Positions 54,169-61,521 of a stretch of DNA of 64,000 nt are shown in pieces (the stretch's first letter is position 1; the number at the start of each line of letters is the position of its first letter). Both the position numbers and the translations under genes were made by a program. Source of the stretch: Simplicispira sp. 125 (GTDB lineage: Bacteria > Pseudomonadota > Gammaproteobacteria > Burkholderiales > Burkholderiaceae_C); assembly GCF_003096555.1 (NCBI RefSeq), contig NZ_QEKM01000001.1:2976001-3040000 (forward strand). The letters are read 5' to 3'. Below the pieces are notes generated by a model. It saw nothing but the letters and a program-made list of their open reading frames with translations, was not told the DNA's origin and did no database searches.

Positions 54169-55155
54169 CTACAGCAGCTCCTCGCGCAGCTGCGCCGGCG
54201 ACTTGATCGACAGCAGCCCCGGTGCCACGTCAAAGGCCGTCTTGGCGCCGCACTGGCCCTGCGCATGGAGGCGGTGCGCCGCGCGCGCGTAGGCCACCAG
54301 CACGCTGGCGGTGAACTCGGGATTGCTGTCGAGCTGCAGCGCGTACTCGATGACCTGGCGCTGCGCATCGCTCGTGTTGCCGCTGCGGATCACGAAGCCG
54401 CCATGCGGCATGCGGTTGTGCTCGCACTGCAGCGTGGCCTCATCGATGAAGTGCACGGTGGTGTCGTAATCGGCAAAGTAGTCGGGCATGGTGACGATGG
54501 CCTGGCGCACCGCATCGGCGCTGGCGCCGTCCTCCAGCACCACATGGCATTCGCGCGTGTGCTTCTGGCGCGTGCTGAGCGCGGGGCGCGCACCGCTGCG
54601 CACCTGGGCCACCGCCTCGGGCGAGGGAATGGTGTACTGCACGCCCGCCTTCACGCCCGGCACGCGGCGGATGGCGTCGGAATGCCCCTGGCTCAACCCC
54701 TTGCCCCAGAAGGTGTAGGTGGCGCCATCGGGCAGCAGCGCCTCGCCGTACAGGCGGTTGATGGAGAACATGCCCGGGTCCCAGCCGATGGAGATCAGCG
54801 CCGTCTTGCCGTTGGCGCGCGCGCTCGCGTCCACCGCCTCGAAATACGCCGGAATGCGCGCATGGGTGTCAAAGCTGTCCACGGTGTTGAACAGCGCCGC
54901 CAGCTCGGGGCCCTGGCGCGGCAGGTCGTCCTTGGAGCCGCCGCACAGGATCAGCACGTCGATGGTGTCCTTGAATTCGGCCAGCCGCCCGTAGGCATGC
55001 ACCGGCGTGCGGGCAAACAGCGGCTGCAGGTCCTGCGGCGCGCGCCGCGTAAAGATGCCGGCCAGCACCATGTCGGGGTTCTTTGCCACGGCGGCCTCCA
55101 CGCCGCGCCCCAGGTTGCCGTAACCGGCGATACCAATGCGAATCTGATTGCCCAT
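54169..55155 (-). CDS. ddh: meso-Diaminopimelate D-dehydrogenase
   Basis: A 328-residue NADP-dependent oxidoreductase of the Ddh type, which makes meso-diaminopimelate from tetrahydrodipicolinate in one step. It has a Rossmann start IRIGIAGYGNLGRGVEAA, then LCGGSKDDLP, FDTHARIPAYFEAVD, ISIGWDPGMFSINR and FWGKGLSQGHSDAIRR (about 149-164), all characteristic. Start 55155 with GGACAG upstream is chosen over a much longer open frame. The gene is oriented against the surrounding SPFH-aminopropyltransferase genes and splits that set in two. Confidence 0.92.
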   Translation of the reverse strand: MGNQIRIGIAGYGNLGRGVEAAVAKNPDMVLAGIFTRRAPQDLQPLFARTPVHAYGRLAEFKDTIDVLILCGGSKDDLPRQGPELAALFNTVDSFDTHARIPAYFEAVDASARANGKTALISIGWDPGMFSINRLYGEALLPDGATYTFWGKGLSQGHSDAIRRVPGVKAGVQYTIPSPEAVAQVRSGARPALSTRQKHTRECHVVLEDGASADAVRQAIVTMPDYFADYDTTVHFIDEATLQCEHNRMPHGGFVIRSGNTSDAQRQVIEYALQLDSNPEFTASVLVAYARAAHRLHAQGQCGAKTAFDVAPGLLSIKSPAQLREELL

Positions 55156-55263
55156 GAATTGCTGTCCAAGGTGGTAAAAAAGGATGACCGAGTCTACCCA
55201 CCGTCTGCACCACAATAGCGCGATCGCCCGGCACCCGCGCCGCAGGCCACAGAACGCCCCACC

Positions 55264-55527
55264 ATGCCCACCCTTGACTGGCTCAACCGCTCCACCGCCT
55301 TCACCACCGCCGCCCAGGTGCCCTTCCGCCTGTTCGAACCCGTCAGCACCCACGGCAACGCGCGGAGCACCGCTGACAACCTGGACCACAGCCTGTGGCT
55401 GTCGATGATGCTGCCGCGCCTGCAACGGCTGCGCAAACTGACGCCAAGCCAGCATCGAGATGCATATGGCCGACTTGCGCGACGCGGCAAAAATCTGGCC
55501 CAGCAACTCGATGAAGTACTGGCATGA
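55264..55527 (+). CDS. Small protein of unknown function, possible chimeric remnant
   Basis: An 87-residue open frame. The first 30 residues (MPTLDWLNR, then QVPFRLFEPVSTHG) recall the N-terminus of site-specific DNA methyltransferases of type III-like systems, from memory and without a database check. The second half (SLWLSMMLPRLQRLRKLTPS, then RLARRGKNLAQQLDEVL) is helical and basic and does not continue a methyltransferase. Its stop overlaps the start of the aminopropyltransferase gene by four bases (ATGA), which argues that it is translated. No ribosome site is obvious. Either a fusion of fragments or a real small protein. Confidence 0.45.
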   Translation: MPTLDWLNRSTAFTTAAQVPFRLFEPVSTHGNARSTADNLDHSLWLSMMLPRLQRLRKLTPSQHRDAYGRLARRGKNLAQQLDEVLA

Positions 55528-57164
55528 GTAACGCTCCCGGCACGGCCGTACCTGCCGCCCCCCACGGCCCCCGCCCCATCGACATCGCCCTGCTCGCCAG
55601 CGTCTTCGTGGTGGCCGCCTGCGGGCTGCTGTACGAGCTGGCGGCCGGTGCGCTGGCGTCGTACCTGCTGGGCGACTCGGTGCTGCAGTTTTCCACCATC
55701 ATCGGCACCTATTTGTTCGCCATGGGCGTGGGTTCGTGGCTCTCGCGCTATTTCGAGCGGCAGCTGCCGGCGCATTTTTTGCGTATCGAACTGCTGGTGG
55801 CGCTGATCGGCGGCACGCTGCCTGCGGTGCTGTTCCTGGCCAATGCCTATGCGCCGGGGGCGTTCCGCTTTTTGCTCTATGGCATGGTGCTGGTGGTGGG
55901 CACGCTCGTCGGCCTGGAGATTCCGCTGGTGATGCGTATCTTAAAGCGCAATGTGGCGCTCAAGGACCTGGTCTCGCAGGTCCTCACCTTCGACTACCTG
56001 GGCGCGCTGGCGGTGTCGCTGGCGTTCCCGCTGCTGCTGGTGCCGCACCTGGGGCTGATCCGCACGGGGCTGTTGTTTGGGCTGCTCAACGCGCTGGTGG
56101 CCGTATGGGCGTTGTGGCTTTTTCGCTGGGAGCTGCGGCGCTGGGGCGCGCATGTGGCGGCCTGCGCCATGGTGATTGGGCTGCTGCTGGCGGCGCTGGC
56201 GGGCGCTGAGCACATCACCACTTTTGCCGAAGACAAGTTTTACCAGGACCGCATCGTCTTCACCGCAGCTTCGCCCTACCAGCGCATCGTGGTGACGGAT
56301 GGCAAGCTGGGCCACCGCCTGTTCCTCAACGGCAACCTGCAGTTTGCCGAGCGCGACGAGTACCGCTACCACGAGGCGCTGGTGCACCCGGCCATGGCGG
56401 CCCACGGTGCACCGAAGCGCGTGGCGGTGCTGGGCGGGGGCGACGGTATGGCGGTGCGCGAGATTCTCAAATACCCCTCGGTGGAATCGGTCACGCTGGT
56501 GGAGCTGGACCCGGCCATGACGCGGCTGTTTACCGACAACGCCACGCTGGCGCGGCTGAACGGCCACGCGCTGCGCAGCCCCAAGGTGCAGGTCGTCAAC
56601 ACCGACGCCTTCCAGTGGCTGCAGGATGGGCAATCGAGGGCCGCCAGGCCGCCCCAAGGCGCGAGCGCCCCCCAGGGGGGCAGCGAACCACGCGCAGCGG
56701 GAAGCGTGGGGGCTCACGATACCTTTGATGTGATCGTGGTGGACTTCCCCGACCCCACCAACTTCGCCATTGGCAAGCTCTACACCAACAGTTTCTACGC
56801 CTTGCTCGACCGGCGCCTGGCCGCCAGCGGCTATGCGGTGGTGCAGACTACGTCGCCCCTGGTGGCGCGCCAGAGTTTCTGGACCGTGGTGCAGACCATC
56901 GAGTCGGTCGGCCTGCAGACGGCGCCCTACCACGCCCATGTGCCCAGCTTTGGCGAATGGGGCTTTGTGCTGGCCAGCCACCGGCCCTGGCGCCTGCCCG
57001 AGGCGCTGCCCGGCGGGCTGCAGTTTTTGAGCGCCAGCACGCTGCCGCTGCTGTTTGACTTTCCCCTGGACATGGCGCGGGTGCCGGCCGAGGTGAACCG
57101 CCTGTCCAACCAGCTGCTGGTGCACACTTATGAGCGCGAGTGGGGCAAGGTCATGGCCCACTGA
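55524..57164 (+). CDS. Membrane-bound polyamine aminopropyltransferase (spermidine synthase-like)
   Basis: A 546-residue protein: about seven membrane helices (residues 20-230) followed by a spermidine-synthase-type domain. The catalytic part has YQRIVVTDGKLGHRLFLNG, DEYRYHEALVHPAM, the SAM-motif GGGDGMAVREILKY (about 305-318) and VIVVDFPDPTNFAIGKLY. A 29-residue Arg/Pro/Gln/Gly-rich insert (about 371-399) encoded by a GC-rich dispersed repeat interrupts the domain just before VIVVDFPDP. Enzymes of this class move aminopropyl groups from decarboxylated SAM to amine acceptors. Its membrane anchoring and neighbours suggest an acceptor at the membrane. No SAM decarboxylase gene is in the window. 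Confidence 0.88.
   Translation: MSNAPGTAVPAAPHGPRPIDIALLASVFVVAACGLLYELAAGALASYLLGDSVLQFSTIIGTYLFAMGVGSWLSRYFERQLPAHFLRIELLVALIGGTLPAVLFLANAYAPGAFRFLLYGMVLVVGTLVGLEIPLVMRILKRNVALKDLVSQVLTFDYLGALAVSLAFPLLLVPHLGLIRTGLLFGLLNALVAVWALWLFRWELRRWGAHVAACAMVIGLLLAALAGAEHITTFAEDKFYQDRIVFTAASPYQRIVVTDGKLGHRLFLNGNLQFAERDEYRYHEALVHPAMAAHGAPKRVAVLGGGDGMAVREILKYPSVESVTLVELDPAMTRLFTDNATLARLNGHALRSPKVQVVNTDAFQWLQDGQSRAARPPQGASAPQGGSEPRAAGSVGAHDTFDVIVVDFPDPTNFAIGKLYTNSFYALLDRRLAASGYAVVQTTSPLVARQSFWTVVQTIESVGLQTAPYHAHVPSFGEWGFVLASHRPWRLPEALPGGLQFLSASTLPLLFDFPLDMARVPAEVNRLSNQLLVHTYEREWGKVMAH
56634..56720. repeat. GC-rich dispersed repeat inside the aminopropyltransferase gene
   Basis: In-frame segment including CAAGGCGCGAGCGCCCCCCA and GGGGGGCAGCG, containing the palindrome CCCCCC-A-GGGGGG, then AGCGGGAAGCGTGGGGGC. 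I recognise this pattern as a common intergenic repeat in Comamonadaceae. It encodes the low-complexity insert of the protein. Confidence 0.75.
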
Positions 57165-57187
57165 ACATCGGGTCAAAGGCATACACC

Positions 57188-58867
57188 ATGCAACGCCGCC
57201 AGTTTCTTGCCACCGCTGCCGCCACGGCCCTGGCCGGTTGCCACGATGCACCGCGCACGCTGCAGGGCGGCTTTGCCGGTATCGACCTGGCGCGCGGCCA
57301 TGCGCTGCGCGACCTGCTGCAGTCGGGCAAGCTGCCCGCGCCCAGCGTGGTGCGGCGCGCGCAGGTCATCATCGCCGGCGGTGGCGTGGCCGGGCTGGCG
57401 GCGGCGCGGTCGCTGCGGCTGGCGGGCATCGACGATTTTGTGCTGCTCGAGCTCGAAGACCAACCCGGTGGCAACAGCCGCGGGGGCAGCGTGAGCAGCA
57501 TCGCCTGCCCGCTGGGCGCGCACTACCTGCCGGTGCCGGGGGACGATTCCCGCGAAGTGCAAGACCTGCTCGAAGAACTGGGCCTGCGCCGGCGCATCGC
57601 CGGGCGTTGGCAGTACGACGAGCGCCACCTGTGCCACAGCCCGCAGGAGCGTCTTTTCCGCGACGGCGAATGGCAAGAAGGTTTGCTGCCCATGCAAGGC
57701 GTGGGCGCCAGCACACTGGCCCAGTACCGGCAGTTTTCTGCGCTGGTGCAAGCGCTGGGCAAAGCAGCGCGCTTTACCATGCCCGTGCTCAAGTCTTTAG
57801 AGGTAAAACGGCCTCTGTCGCCCACCCATCAAGCGCTGGATGCTCTTGTTTTTGATGATTGGCTGGCACAACAAGGGCTGGATGATGCCCACCTGCGCTG
57901 GTACCTGGACTACTGCTGCCGCGACGACTACGGTGCGGGCACGGCGCGCGTGTCGGCCTGGGCGGGTATCCACTACTTCGCCAGCCGCCATGGTTTTTCT
58001 GCGCCAGGCGACGACGCCCCGCCCGAGCAAGACGGCGTGCTCACCTGGCCCGAGGGCAACGGCTGGCTGACCCAGCGCCTGGCGGAGCCCCTGCGCGCTG
58101 GCGGCCAGCTGCGCACGGGCTGCAGCGTGCTGCGCATCAGCGAAGGGCGCCACGGCGTGGAGGTGGATGCCCTGCACCACGCGACGGGCACCGTGGAGCG
58201 CTGGCAAGCCCCGCGCGCCATCGTGGCGCTACCGATATTTGTGGCGGCGCGGGTGGTGCAGCAGGCCCCGGCCTTTTTGCGCGAAGCTGCACGGCGGCTG
58301 CACTGGGCGCCCTGGCTGGTGGCCAACATCCACATCGACGCGCCTTTGCTCGACCACCCCGGCGCCGCGCCCGCCTGGGACAACGTGCTCTACCAGGATG
58401 CCAACCCCGGCGGCCTGGGTTATGTGGACGCCGGTCACCAGCGCCTGGACCCGCGCTCGGCCATCACCGCCCCCACGGTGCTGAGCTACTACCAGGCGCT
58501 GGGCGATGTACCCCAAGGCCGCGAGCAGTTGGCAACCCAGCCGTGGACGCACTGGGCACAGGCTGCGCTGGCCACCCTGGGGGTGCCCCACCCCGACCTG
58601 GCCCGGCGTGCCACGCGCGTGGAGGTCACGCGCTACGGGCACGCCATGTCCATTCCCACACCGGGTACGCTGGGGTTTTTAAGCAAAATCGGCCTCCAGC
58701 GCCCGCCAGTCAAGCGCAAGCAGCTATCGAATGGTGAGCAAACCCGCTGGCTGCCCACACCCACCACCGCACGGCTGGCGTTTGCGCACGCCGACTGGTC
58801 GGGCTATTCGGTGTTTGAGGAAGCCTTTACGCGCGGTCACGGGGCGGGGCTGGCGGTGTTGGCCTGA
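57188..58867 (+). CDS. Exported FAD-dependent oxidoreductase (amine oxidase-like)
   Basis: A 559-residue flavoprotein. The N-terminus MQRRQFLATAAATALAGC combines an RR-type (Tat-like) signal with a lipobox, so it is probably an exported lipoprotein. The FAD motif is VIIAGGGVAGLAAARSLRLAG (about 76-96), with ELEDQPGGNSRGG after it; the C-terminal FAD contact is AHADWSGYSVFEEAFTRG. The fold fits the flavin amine oxidase/NAD(P)-binding group. It lies 23 bases after the aminopropyltransferase gene, suggesting that it oxidises the polyamine-type product. Two stretches (codons for about residues 203-225 and 498-515) are encoded by copies of the AT-containing repeat, in frame. Confidence 0.83.
   Translation: MQRRQFLATAAATALAGCHDAPRTLQGGFAGIDLARGHALRDLLQSGKLPAPSVVRRAQVIIAGGGVAGLAAARSLRLAGIDDFVLLELEDQPGGNSRGGSVSSIACPLGAHYLPVPGDDSREVQDLLEELGLRRRIAGRWQYDERHLCHSPQERLFRDGEWQEGLLPMQGVGASTLAQYRQFSALVQALGKAARFTMPVLKSLEVKRPLSPTHQALDALVFDDWLAQQGLDDAHLRWYLDYCCRDDYGAGTARVSAWAGIHYFASRHGFSAPGDDAPPEQDGVLTWPEGNGWLTQRLAEPLRAGGQLRTGCSVLRISEGRHGVEVDALHHATGTVERWQAPRAIVALPIFVAARVVQQAPAFLREAARRLHWAPWLVANIHIDAPLLDHPGAAPAWDNVLYQDANPGGLGYVDAGHQRLDPRSAITAPTVLSYYQALGDVPQGREQLATQPWTHWAQAALATLGVPHPDLARRATRVEVTRYGHAMSIPTPGTLGFLSKIGLQRPPVKRKQLSNGEQTRWLPTPTTARLAFAHADWSGYSVFEEAFTRGHGAGLAVLA
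57795..57865. repeat. Dispersed AT-containing repeat inside the FAD oxidoreductase gene (1)
   Basis: Contains GGCCTCTGTCGCCCACCCAT and CAAGCGCTGGATGCTCTTG followed by TTTTTGAT. Translated in frame as part of the oxidoreductase. Confidence 0.65.
58680..58735. repeat. Dispersed AT-containing repeat inside the FAD oxidoreductase gene (2)
   Basis: Contains AAAATCGGCCTCCAGCGCCC then GCCAGTCAAGCGCAAGCAGC and TATCG. Translated in frame as a Lys/Arg/Pro-rich loop of the protein. Confidence 0.7.
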
Positions 58868-58897
58868 ACCGCGGTGCACCGCGGCGTTATCCCGCCG

Positions 58898-59149
58898 TCA
58901 CCCGCGCTGCACATCCCACCACAAGCCCAGGCACAGGGCCGCGCCCACGGCATACAGCAGCCAGGTGGACGAGATGGCGTAAGGGTAGAACATCAATGCC
59001 ACACCCCACCAGCGCGTGCTGCGGCGCTGCACTTTTTTGCCGTGCCAGTACGCGGCCATGCCGACCAGTCCAAACAGGATGGCACCCACGATATAGGCCG
59101 GGCTGGGCAATTCCAGTCCGAGGGATTGCAGGGCAGAGAGGGTTTCCAT
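58898..59149 (-). CDS. Small membrane protein of unknown function
   Basis: An 83-residue protein with two or three membrane helices: PSPAYIVGAILFGLVGMAAY (about 16-35), WWGVALMFYPYAISSTWLLY (about 47-66), and VGAALCLGLWW near the end, with a basic loop HGKKVQRRSTR between. Relatives are sometimes labelled amino-acid transport proteins, without evidence. The frame is open far upstream (to 59740) but only this part looks like protein. It converges with the FAD oxidoreductase gene; the palindrome CCGCGGTGCACCGCGG (58869-58884) lies between them. Confidence 0.7.
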   Translation of the reverse strand: METLSALQSLGLELPSPAYIVGAILFGLVGMAAYWHGKKVQRRSTRWWGVALMFYPYAISSTWLLYAVGAALCLGLWWDVQRG

Positions 59150-59296
59150 GGAAGAGGGCAGGCGGCGGTTGTGCACTATCCCACACAACACCCACCCGGC
59201 GCGCGCTGGAGCAGCGACCCATTGCTGCAAGCGCTGGGCAGGGTGCAGGGCACCCTGAGAAAATGCCGTACCGCCCCCTCTCTGCGCCATCACACC

Positions 59297-59794
59297 ATGC
59301 CCACCACCCTCACCCCCGGTCATTTCGAACGCCAGCACGCACGGCTGGATGCCTTGTTGCACGCCCATTTGCTCGACGTGGCGGGTGCGGACTTCGCCAG
59401 CGCACTGCAGCACCTGCAATACTGGCACCAAGGCTTGCAGCAACACATCGCCATCGAGAACACGCGCCTGTTGCCCCATGTGCCCGAAGGCGCGCGCTGG
59501 GCCGCGCGGGTGTACCGGCTGGAGCACGATCGCATCGCACTGCTGGCCGAGGAATACCTGGAGCGCGTGCAGAAGGTGGCCAGCCTCCCTCTGCCCGACG
59601 AAACGGCTCGCCGCAGCGCAGTGCTGATGCTGCTGGACGCCGCCCATGCACTGCGCCACGTGCTGGAGCACCACCACGAACGCGAACACATGGCTCTGGC
59701 CCATGAGCTGCCCCTGGACTTGCAGGAGGCCGCGTGGCACGGCGTGGACAGCACGAACGCACCGCCTGCACCGCAGCCGACCGGGGTGTCCTGA
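59297..59794 (+). CDS. Hemerythrin-like (HHE) domain protein
   Basis: A 165-residue cytosolic four-helix protein with the iron-ligand pattern of hemerythrin cation-binding domains: His near residue 9 and 14 (FERQHARLD), YWHQGLQQHIAIENTRLLP (about 47-65), LEHDRIALL (about 76-84) and HVLEHHHEREHM near residue 120. Such proteins bind a di-iron centre and sense or buffer oxygen, NO or iron. Start 59297 is chosen because the domain begins there; the frame extends upstream. It is followed by acuI after 79 bases. Confidence 0.82.
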   Translation: MPTTLTPGHFERQHARLDALLHAHLLDVAGADFASALQHLQYWHQGLQQHIAIENTRLLPHVPEGARWAARVYRLEHDRIALLAEEYLERVQKVASLPLPDETARRSAVLMLLDAAHALRHVLEHHHEREHMALAHELPLDLQEAAWHGVDSTNAPPAPQPTGVS

Positions 59795-59873
59795 AGGGGA
59801 CGGGCCTGCGGGCCGGGCGGCGTACCATCATGGCCACGATTCCCGCTGTCCCCCCATGCAAGGAGCCCACGCC

Positions 59874-60872
59874 ATGGCAGATACTTTTACCGCACTGGTC
59901 ATCGAAGAACACGAAGGCAAGGCGCGCAGCGTTTTCAAGCAACTGCAACTCTCCGACCTGCCCGACGACGATGTGCTCGTCGAGGTGCAGTACTCGGCCC
60001 TGAACTACAAGGATGGCCTGGCCCTCTCGGGCAACCGCAACAAGGTGGCGCGCAGCCTGCCCATGGTGGGTGGCATCGACTTGGCGGGCACGGTGGTCGA
60101 GTCGCGTTCGCCGCTGTGGAAGGCCGGCGATGTGGTGGTATTGAATGGCTTTGGTTTGTCTGAGACGCACTGGGGTGGTTTCACCCGGTTCCAGCGCGTC
60201 AAGGCCGAATGGTTGGTGGCACTGCCCGACGCCTTTACGCCGCAGCAGGCCATGGCCATTGGCACGGCCGGCTACACCGCCGCGCTGTGTGTCGATGTGC
60301 TCGAGCGCTGGGGCCACGCGCAGCCGGGCACAGGCCAGGTGCTGGTCACCGGCGCTGCGGGTGGCGTGGGTTCCGTGGCGGTCAGCTTGCTGGCCAGGCG
60401 CGGCTACAACGTCACTGCCTCTACCGGTCGGCCCGACACACACGACTACCTGCGCGGCCTGGGTGCCAGCGCCTTCATCGACCGCGCCAGCCTGCAAGGC
60501 CCGGTGCGTCCGCTGCAACGCGAGACCTGGACGGGCGCCGTGGACTCGGTGGGCAGTACCACCCTGGCCAACGTGCTGGCGCAAATGGAATACGGCGCGG
60601 GGGCTGCCGCATGCGGCCTGGCCGGCGGCATGGACCTGCCAGCCACGGTGCTGCCGCACATCCTGCGCAGCGTGGCGCTGCTGGGGGTGGATTCGGTGAT
60701 GGCGCCGATGCCTGCACGCCACGCCGCGTGGCAGCGCCTGGCGCGCGATCTGGACCCGGCGCACCTGCAAGCCATCACCACCGTGGAGCCCATGAGCCGC
60801 CTGCCGGAACTGGCAGGCGCTATTTTGGCGGGGCAGGTGCGCGGGCGCGTGGTGGTCGATGTGACGCGCTGA
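59874..60872 (+). CDS. acuI: Acrylyl-CoA reductase-type quinone oxidoreductase
   Basis: A 332-residue zinc-free medium-chain dehydrogenase of the YhdH/AcuI family, which reduces acrylyl-CoA to propionyl-CoA with NADPH. Typical segments: VEVQYSALNYKDGLALSGN, GIDLAGTVVESRSPLWKAGD, the nucleotide loop VTGAAGGVGSVAVSLLARRGY (about 158-178) and GVDSVMAPMPARHAAWQRL. AAGGAG stands 9 bases before the start. It removes toxic acrylyl-CoA; this could fit the beta-alanine/3-carbon metabolism elsewhere in the window, though it is not linked in an operon. Confidence 0.9.
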   Translation: MADTFTALVIEEHEGKARSVFKQLQLSDLPDDDVLVEVQYSALNYKDGLALSGNRNKVARSLPMVGGIDLAGTVVESRSPLWKAGDVVVLNGFGLSETHWGGFTRFQRVKAEWLVALPDAFTPQQAMAIGTAGYTAALCVDVLERWGHAQPGTGQVLVTGAAGGVGSVAVSLLARRGYNVTASTGRPDTHDYLRGLGASAFIDRASLQGPVRPLQRETWTGAVDSVGSTTLANVLAQMEYGAGAAACGLAGGMDLPATVLPHILRSVALLGVDSVMAPMPARHAAWQRLARDLDPAHLQAITTVEPMSRLPELAGAILAGQVRGRVVVDVTR

Positions 60873-60882
60873 GCGCGGTCTG

Positions 60883-60985
60883 ATTCCATTTCTCCATCCA
60901 ACGATGGCTTTGTCGGCTTCGCTTGCCGTGCAACGGCACTGTCTGCGCTGGGCCTTCGCGTACTCGATGGATGGAGAAACGGAAT
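60883..60985 (-). repeat. MITE-like element, copy 3 (inverted orientation)
   Basis: Terminal inverted repeats ATTCCATTTCTCCATCCA (60883-60900) and its partner ending at 60985 match at 17 of 18 positions. The interior is the reverse complement of the copy 1 interior with changes. It starts 10 bases after the acuI stop. Confidence 0.8.
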
Positions 60986-61000
60986 GATTCGACGACCCTG

Positions 61001-61318
61001 TCAAACACCCGTCTGTTCTGCAGCGATCCAGCGCAGGCCTTTGCCTCGGTTGCTGAAGTAATAGTCTCCTTGCGGGCTGATGACAACGGCGCGGCGCGCT
61101 GCTGGATCGGCGAAATAGCGCCAGCCATGGCCGGGCGTTGCGGGCGCGGCGTCGTGGGCGACAACCTGCATGCCGTGGTCGTACCCGTTTGCGGGGCGCG
61201 CGTCCGTCGTGTGCTGACGGTCGCGTTCATGGTCATGTGTGCGATTTTCAGCCCGCAGGGGCATGCTGATCAAGGCTGCCAGCATGGCGACTGTGGTGAG
61301 AAGTGCGGTCGATTGCAT
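61001..61318 (-). CDS. Small secreted hypothetical protein
   Basis: A 105-residue protein with a signal peptide (about 1-23, cleavage near LRA) and a hydrophilic, His/Asp/Arg-rich first half (ENRTHDHERDRQHTTDAR). The second half has the compact GHGWRYFADPAARRAVVISP and GDYYFSNRGKGLRWIA, which looks like a small folded domain. AAGGAGA precedes the start. I do not recognise the family. It sits between two copies of the MITE-like element. Confidence 0.7.
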   Translation of the reverse strand: MQSTALLTTVAMLAALISMPLRAENRTHDHERDRQHTTDARPANGYDHGMQVVAHDAAPATPGHGWRYFADPAARRAVVISPQGDYYFSNRGKGLRWIAAEQTGV

Positions 61319-61431
61319 GGGGGTCTCCTTTGCATGGGTGCCCAGTCATTGGCGACTGTGTGCACAGTGTGCGCCTGAGGGTATGAATCGCTGCTGAACG
61401 GTTTGTTGAACTGGCGTTCATCCAGGGTCTT

Positions 61432-61521
61432 ATTCTGTTTCCCAATCATTCGTGTCTAGGCGCGAAGCCTACGATCAGTGCTGTAGCACGGCAATGCGAA
61501 GCAACAACGTAGAAATGGAAT
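61432..61521 (+). repeat. MITE-like element, copy 2
   Basis: Left arm 61432-61456 is nearly identical to copy 1; the right arm has lost about 12 bases, leaving GTAGAAATGGAAT. Shares the core TCTAGGCGCGAAGC with copy 1. Its right end coincides with the apbE stop codon. Confidence 0.8.
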
